NCBI RefSeq assembly: GCF_022701175.1
Contig: NZ_CP078088.1
Span: 1,364,001 to 1,428,000, forward strand
Direction: 5' to 3'
Length of the DNA: 64,000 nucleotides
Source: Allobaculum sp. Allo2
Lineage (GTDB): Bacteria > Bacillota_I > Bacilli_A > Erysipelotrichales > Erysipelotrichaceae
Below are positions 60,594-64,000 of the stretch, piece by piece. A model generated the notes under the pieces. It was not told where the DNA came from. It did not search any database and was given only the letters and a program-made list of their open reading frames with translations. Position numbers and translations under genes: made by a program. The stretch's first letter is position 1. The number at the start of each line of letters is the position of its first letter.

Positions 60594-61163
60594 ATGACAA
60601 GTAAAGTTAACGACAACGATGTCGCCTGGTACGTCGTCAATACGTATGCCGGTCAGGAAAATCGTGTTAAGGAAAACCTTTTAAAACGAATCAGCACCAT
60701 GGGTCTGGAAGATTCCCTGTTTGATGTCGTTGTAGCGGAAGAAACCGAAGTGGAATACAAAAACGGCAAGGAAATTACAAAGACGCACAATCTCTTCTCC
60801 GGCTATATTCTCGTGCGCATGCGCATGACCGACGAAGCCTGGTACGTTGTCCGCAACACCCCGGGCGTAACCGGATTCATCGGATCGAGCGGAAAGGGAG
60901 CAAAACCGTTCCCTGTAGCCCAGGAAGAAGTGGACGCCGTACTCAGAAGACTTCATCGTCCGGTTGAAAACGTCACTCTCGATGTGGTTCCCGGCGATAA
61001 GGCCGAAGTCATCAACGGCCCGATCAAAGGCACCGTTGTTACGGTTGAATCCATCGATACCGCAAACCGTAAAATCCATGCCAGCTACCAGATGTTCGGC
61101 AATGAGCAGAACTCCGATTTCGAATACGGCGATCTGCAGAAAATTGAACCAAGCGCTGACTGA
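60594..61163 (+). CDS. nusG: Transcription elongation/termination factor NusG
   Basis: 189 residues with the NGN domain (AWYVVNTYAGQENRVKENL, HNLFSGYILVRM, WYVVRNTPGVTGFIG) and the C-terminal KOW domain (VVPGDKAEVINGPIKGTV). NusG binds RNA polymerase and couples it to ribosomes. AAAGGAGAGG precedes ATG. No frame break is present. The following rplK-rplA genes usually found next are absent here, and a terminator follows instead. Confidence 0.96.
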   Translation: MTSKVNDNDVAWYVVNTYAGQENRVKENLLKRISTMGLEDSLFDVVVAEETEVEYKNGKEITKTHNLFSGYILVRMRMTDEAWYVVRNTPGVTGFIGSSGKGAKPFPVAQEEVDAVLRRLHRPVENVTLDVVPGDKAEVINGPIKGTVVTVESIDTANRKIHASYQMFGNEQNSDFEYGDLQKIEPSAD

Positions 61164-61250
61164 TCGCATACCCTGAAATCTCAAGGCAAAAGCATTCGCT
61201 GCCCAGGGATCAGGACGGCTAAAGCATGCGCAGCAAGCTCTGCATAATTC

Positions 61251-61290
61251 AAGGCAGGTTTTCCCAGGAAGGAAAGCCTGCCTTTTCTTC
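61251..61290 (+). terminator. Terminator after nusG
   Basis: AAGGCAGG pairs with CCTGCCTT, followed by TTCTTC. Confidence 0.82.
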
Positions 61291-61330
61291 GGCTGATCGC
61301 TGCGTCGATCGGCTGTCTGAATTTTCGACG

Positions 61331-61363
61331 AAAAACGCCAGGCAAAATGGGCCTGACGTTTTA
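61331..61363 (-). terminator. Terminator of the LacI-type gene
   Basis: On the minus strand ACGTCAGGC pairs with GCCTGGCGT (one G-T pair), followed by TTTT. It lies 2 bp past the stop. Confidence 0.8.
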
Positions 61364-61364
61364 G

Positions 61365-62466
<1,102 letters not shown>

Positions 62467-62517
62467 CTATTAATTTTTAGTAAAAACAAAGTTTTAGTTC
62501 AAGACTTTTAGTAAACA

Positions 62518-62547
62518 TTGAAAGAACCAGTGCGTTTTTGTTAGAAT
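62518..62547 (+). promoter_or_regulatory. Promoter of galactokinase
   Basis: TTGAAA (62518-62523), 18 bp, then TAGAAT (62542-62547). Direct repeats TTTTAGTAAA at 62475-62484 and 62506-62515 lie upstream, exactly 31 bp apart. Confidence 0.6.
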
Positions 62548-62554
62548 GGGTGTA

Positions 62555-62571
62555 TTGATAGCGGTTAACAA
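62555..62571 (+). promoter_or_regulatory. LacI-type operator in the galK leader
   Basis: TTGATAGCGGTTAACAA fits the LacI-type pattern TTG-N-TA-N-C-...-TTA-N-CAA around a central CG. It starts 8 bp past the -10 and abuts the AAAGGAG ribosome site. Confidence 0.6.
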
Positions 62572-62583
62572 AGGAGAAAAAGA

Positions 62584-63858
62584 ATGCTTGCTAGTCAGTT
62601 AAGAGAAGAAATTGTAAACGGGGCGCAGGATGCGCGTCTCACTGAGATCTACGGCAGCCTCGCAGAGTCGCAGAAACCTCGGTACGCCAAAGCCATCGAC
62701 AAGTTCATGGAACTGTATGGAGACAAGGATGTACAGGCCATCTCCGTTCCTGGACGCAGTGAGGTTATCGGAAACCACACCGATCATCAGCAGGGTGAGG
62801 TCCTCGCCACTTCGATCAACCTCGATATCATCGCCATCGTCAGCCCAAGAGAAGACGGTGTCGTAAAAGTACTTTCCGACGATTATGATATTCCTCCAAT
62901 CGATCTGTCGGACCTCAACGTGCACGAAGATGAAAAAGAAAGCAGTCAGGCCCTCATCCGTGGCGTCGCCGCAAAGATTAAGGAAGACGGCGGCAACATC
63001 GGCGGCTTCGACGGCTATATGACCAGCGACGTGCTGCAGGGAAGCGGTCTGTCTTCCTCTGCTGCGTTCGAAGTCATGATCGGAAACATCTTCTCCGATC
63101 TCTACAATAATCAGAGTCTGGATCCCGTTGAACTCGCCAAAATCGGCCAGTACGCCGAAAACGTATTCTTCGGCAAACCATGCGGTCTGATGGACCAGTC
63201 CGCATGCTCCGTCGGCGGTCTGATTCACATCGACTTCGCCGATAAGCACAACCCGATCGTCGAAAAAGTCGACATCGATTTCTCCGACTTCAACACCTCC
63301 CTGTGCATTACCGACGTTCACGCATCCCATGCCGACCTGACGCAGGATTATGCGGACATTCCGTTCGAACTCAAGGAAGTGGACGAGTTCTTCGGAAAGC
63401 CGGTTCTGCGCGAAGTGGATGAAGCGGAATTTTATTCCCGTCTTCCGGAACTGCGTGAAGCCGTGAAAAACGACCGTGCACTGCTGCGTGCCATTCACGT
63501 ATTTGAGGAAAACAAACGCGTACAGAAAGCCGTTAAGGCTCTCTCCGAAGGCGATCTCGCCGGCTTTGAAAAGCAGATCCTCGCTTCCGGAACGTCTTCC
63601 TTCAAATATCTCCAGAATATCTATTCTCCATCCGACTACAAAAACCAGGCGGTTTCTCTGGCTCTGGCTTTAAGCGAACTGGTACTTGACGGAAAAGGCG
63701 CTCACCGCGTCCACGGCGGCGGATTTGCAGGCACAATTCAGGCCTTCGTTCCAAACGAACTCGTTGATCAGTACGTGAAGACTATGGACAGCACCTTTGG
63801 AGAAGGCGCATGCCACGTTCTTCAGATCCGTCCTTACGGCGGCATCCGCGTATTCTAA
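62584..63858 (+). CDS. galK: Galactokinase
   Basis: GalK phosphorylates galactose at C1 with ATP in the cytoplasm, the first Leloir step. The 424-residue GHMP kinase has the N-terminal sugar motif PGRSEVIGNHTDHQQG, the ATP loop GSGLSSSAAFEV, and motif 3 HGGGFAGTIQAF. The GRSEVIGNHTDH form differs from the classical GRVNLIGEHTDY, so N-acetylgalactosamine kinase or a related sugar kinase cannot be excluded. No frame break is present. AAAGGAG precedes ATG. No galT or galE follows within the window, only a terminator. Confidence 0.88.
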   Translation: MLASQLREEIVNGAQDARLTEIYGSLAESQKPRYAKAIDKFMELYGDKDVQAISVPGRSEVIGNHTDHQQGEVLATSINLDIIAIVSPREDGVVKVLSDDYDIPPIDLSDLNVHEDEKESSQALIRGVAAKIKEDGGNIGGFDGYMTSDVLQGSGLSSSAAFEVMIGNIFSDLYNNQSLDPVELAKIGQYAENVFFGKPCGLMDQSACSVGGLIHIDFADKHNPIVEKVDIDFSDFNTSLCITDVHASHADLTQDYADIPFELKEVDEFFGKPVLREVDEAEFYSRLPELREAVKNDRALLRAIHVFEENKRVQKAVKALSEGDLAGFEKQILASGTSSFKYLQNIYSPSDYKNQAVSLALALSELVLDGKGAHRVHGGGFAGTIQAFVPNELVDQYVKTMDSTFGEGACHVLQIRPYGGIRVF

Positions 63859-63933
63859 TCCAAGTCCGCTAAACGCATGCCTGAGCTTTTAAACGGCAAA
63901 GCAAGGCAGTCCAACTGAAAATTATGAACAAGC

Positions 63934-63973
63934 AAAGCAGCCTGCACGCAATCAAATTGCAGGCTGCTTTTCT
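63934..63973 (+). terminator. Terminator after galK
   Basis: AAAGCAGCCTGCA pairs with TGCAGGCTGCTTT around an 11-base loop, followed by a T-rich tract. Confidence 0.92.
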
Positions 63974-64000
63974 CTGTCTGCCAGAAGAAGACGGCTTGAA

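Overview
The window looks like part of a chromosome from a gut-associated Firmicutes bacterium, most likely of the Erysipelotrichia. The reasons are the form of the two 16S genes, the order cysS-mrnC-rlmB-sigma-rpmG-secE-nusG, a pyrophosphate-dependent phosphofructokinase, and large secreted enzymes that act on mucin-type glycans. I cannot name a species.

The read quality of the assembly matters for every entry. Many genes, including the essential cysS and rpmG, are broken by single-base indels, mostly in homopolymer runs. The two rRNA operons also disagree at homopolymers. I therefore treat most frame breaks as uncorrected sequencing errors and annotate across them. Breaks caused by insertion sequences (IS) are different, because target duplications flank them.

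Layout. 1-2.9 kb: DUF523 protein, ptsH (HPr) and phosphoglucomutase. 2.95-5.44 kb: IS66 copy A. 5.6-10.9 kb: rRNA operon A. 11.3-17.0 kb: an accessory cluster of a beta-CASP metallo-beta-lactamase-fold protein, a putative GrpE-like protein and a large divergent Hsp70. 17.3-18.2 kb: DUF2975 membrane protein with its usual HTH partner. 18.36-22.0 kb: an IS1182-type element inside a transcription terminator, itself split by an IS4/IS1634-type element. 22.1-29.4 kb: RibD/DHFR-like reductase, cysK with a palindromic operator, a secreted sialidase and an Rrf2 regulator. 29.6-34.86 kb: rRNA operon B. 34.9-44.0 kb: a TIR-Sel1-TPR gene interrupted by IS66 copy B, divergent from a SWIM zinc-finger protein. 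44.2-49.8 kb: pfp, an Lrp-type regulator with an aminotransferase, and gap. 50.3-55.0 kb: a secreted GH20 hexosaminidase. 55.5-61.2 kb: the translation and transcription housekeeping run. 61.4-63.9 kb: a LacI-type regulator divergent from a galactokinase.

Functionally, the sialidase, the GH20 enzyme, galactokinase, phosphoglucomutase and glycolytic genes fit a host-glycan forager. Near-consensus CcpA sites precede both secreted glycosidases. The most unusual content is the Hsp70/GrpE-like/beta-CASP set and the TIR-TPR/SWIM set. Each set sits directly 3' of an rRNA operon. My hypothesis, unproven, is that they are parts of one chaperone-linked RNA-processing or immunity system separated by rRNA-mediated rearrangement.
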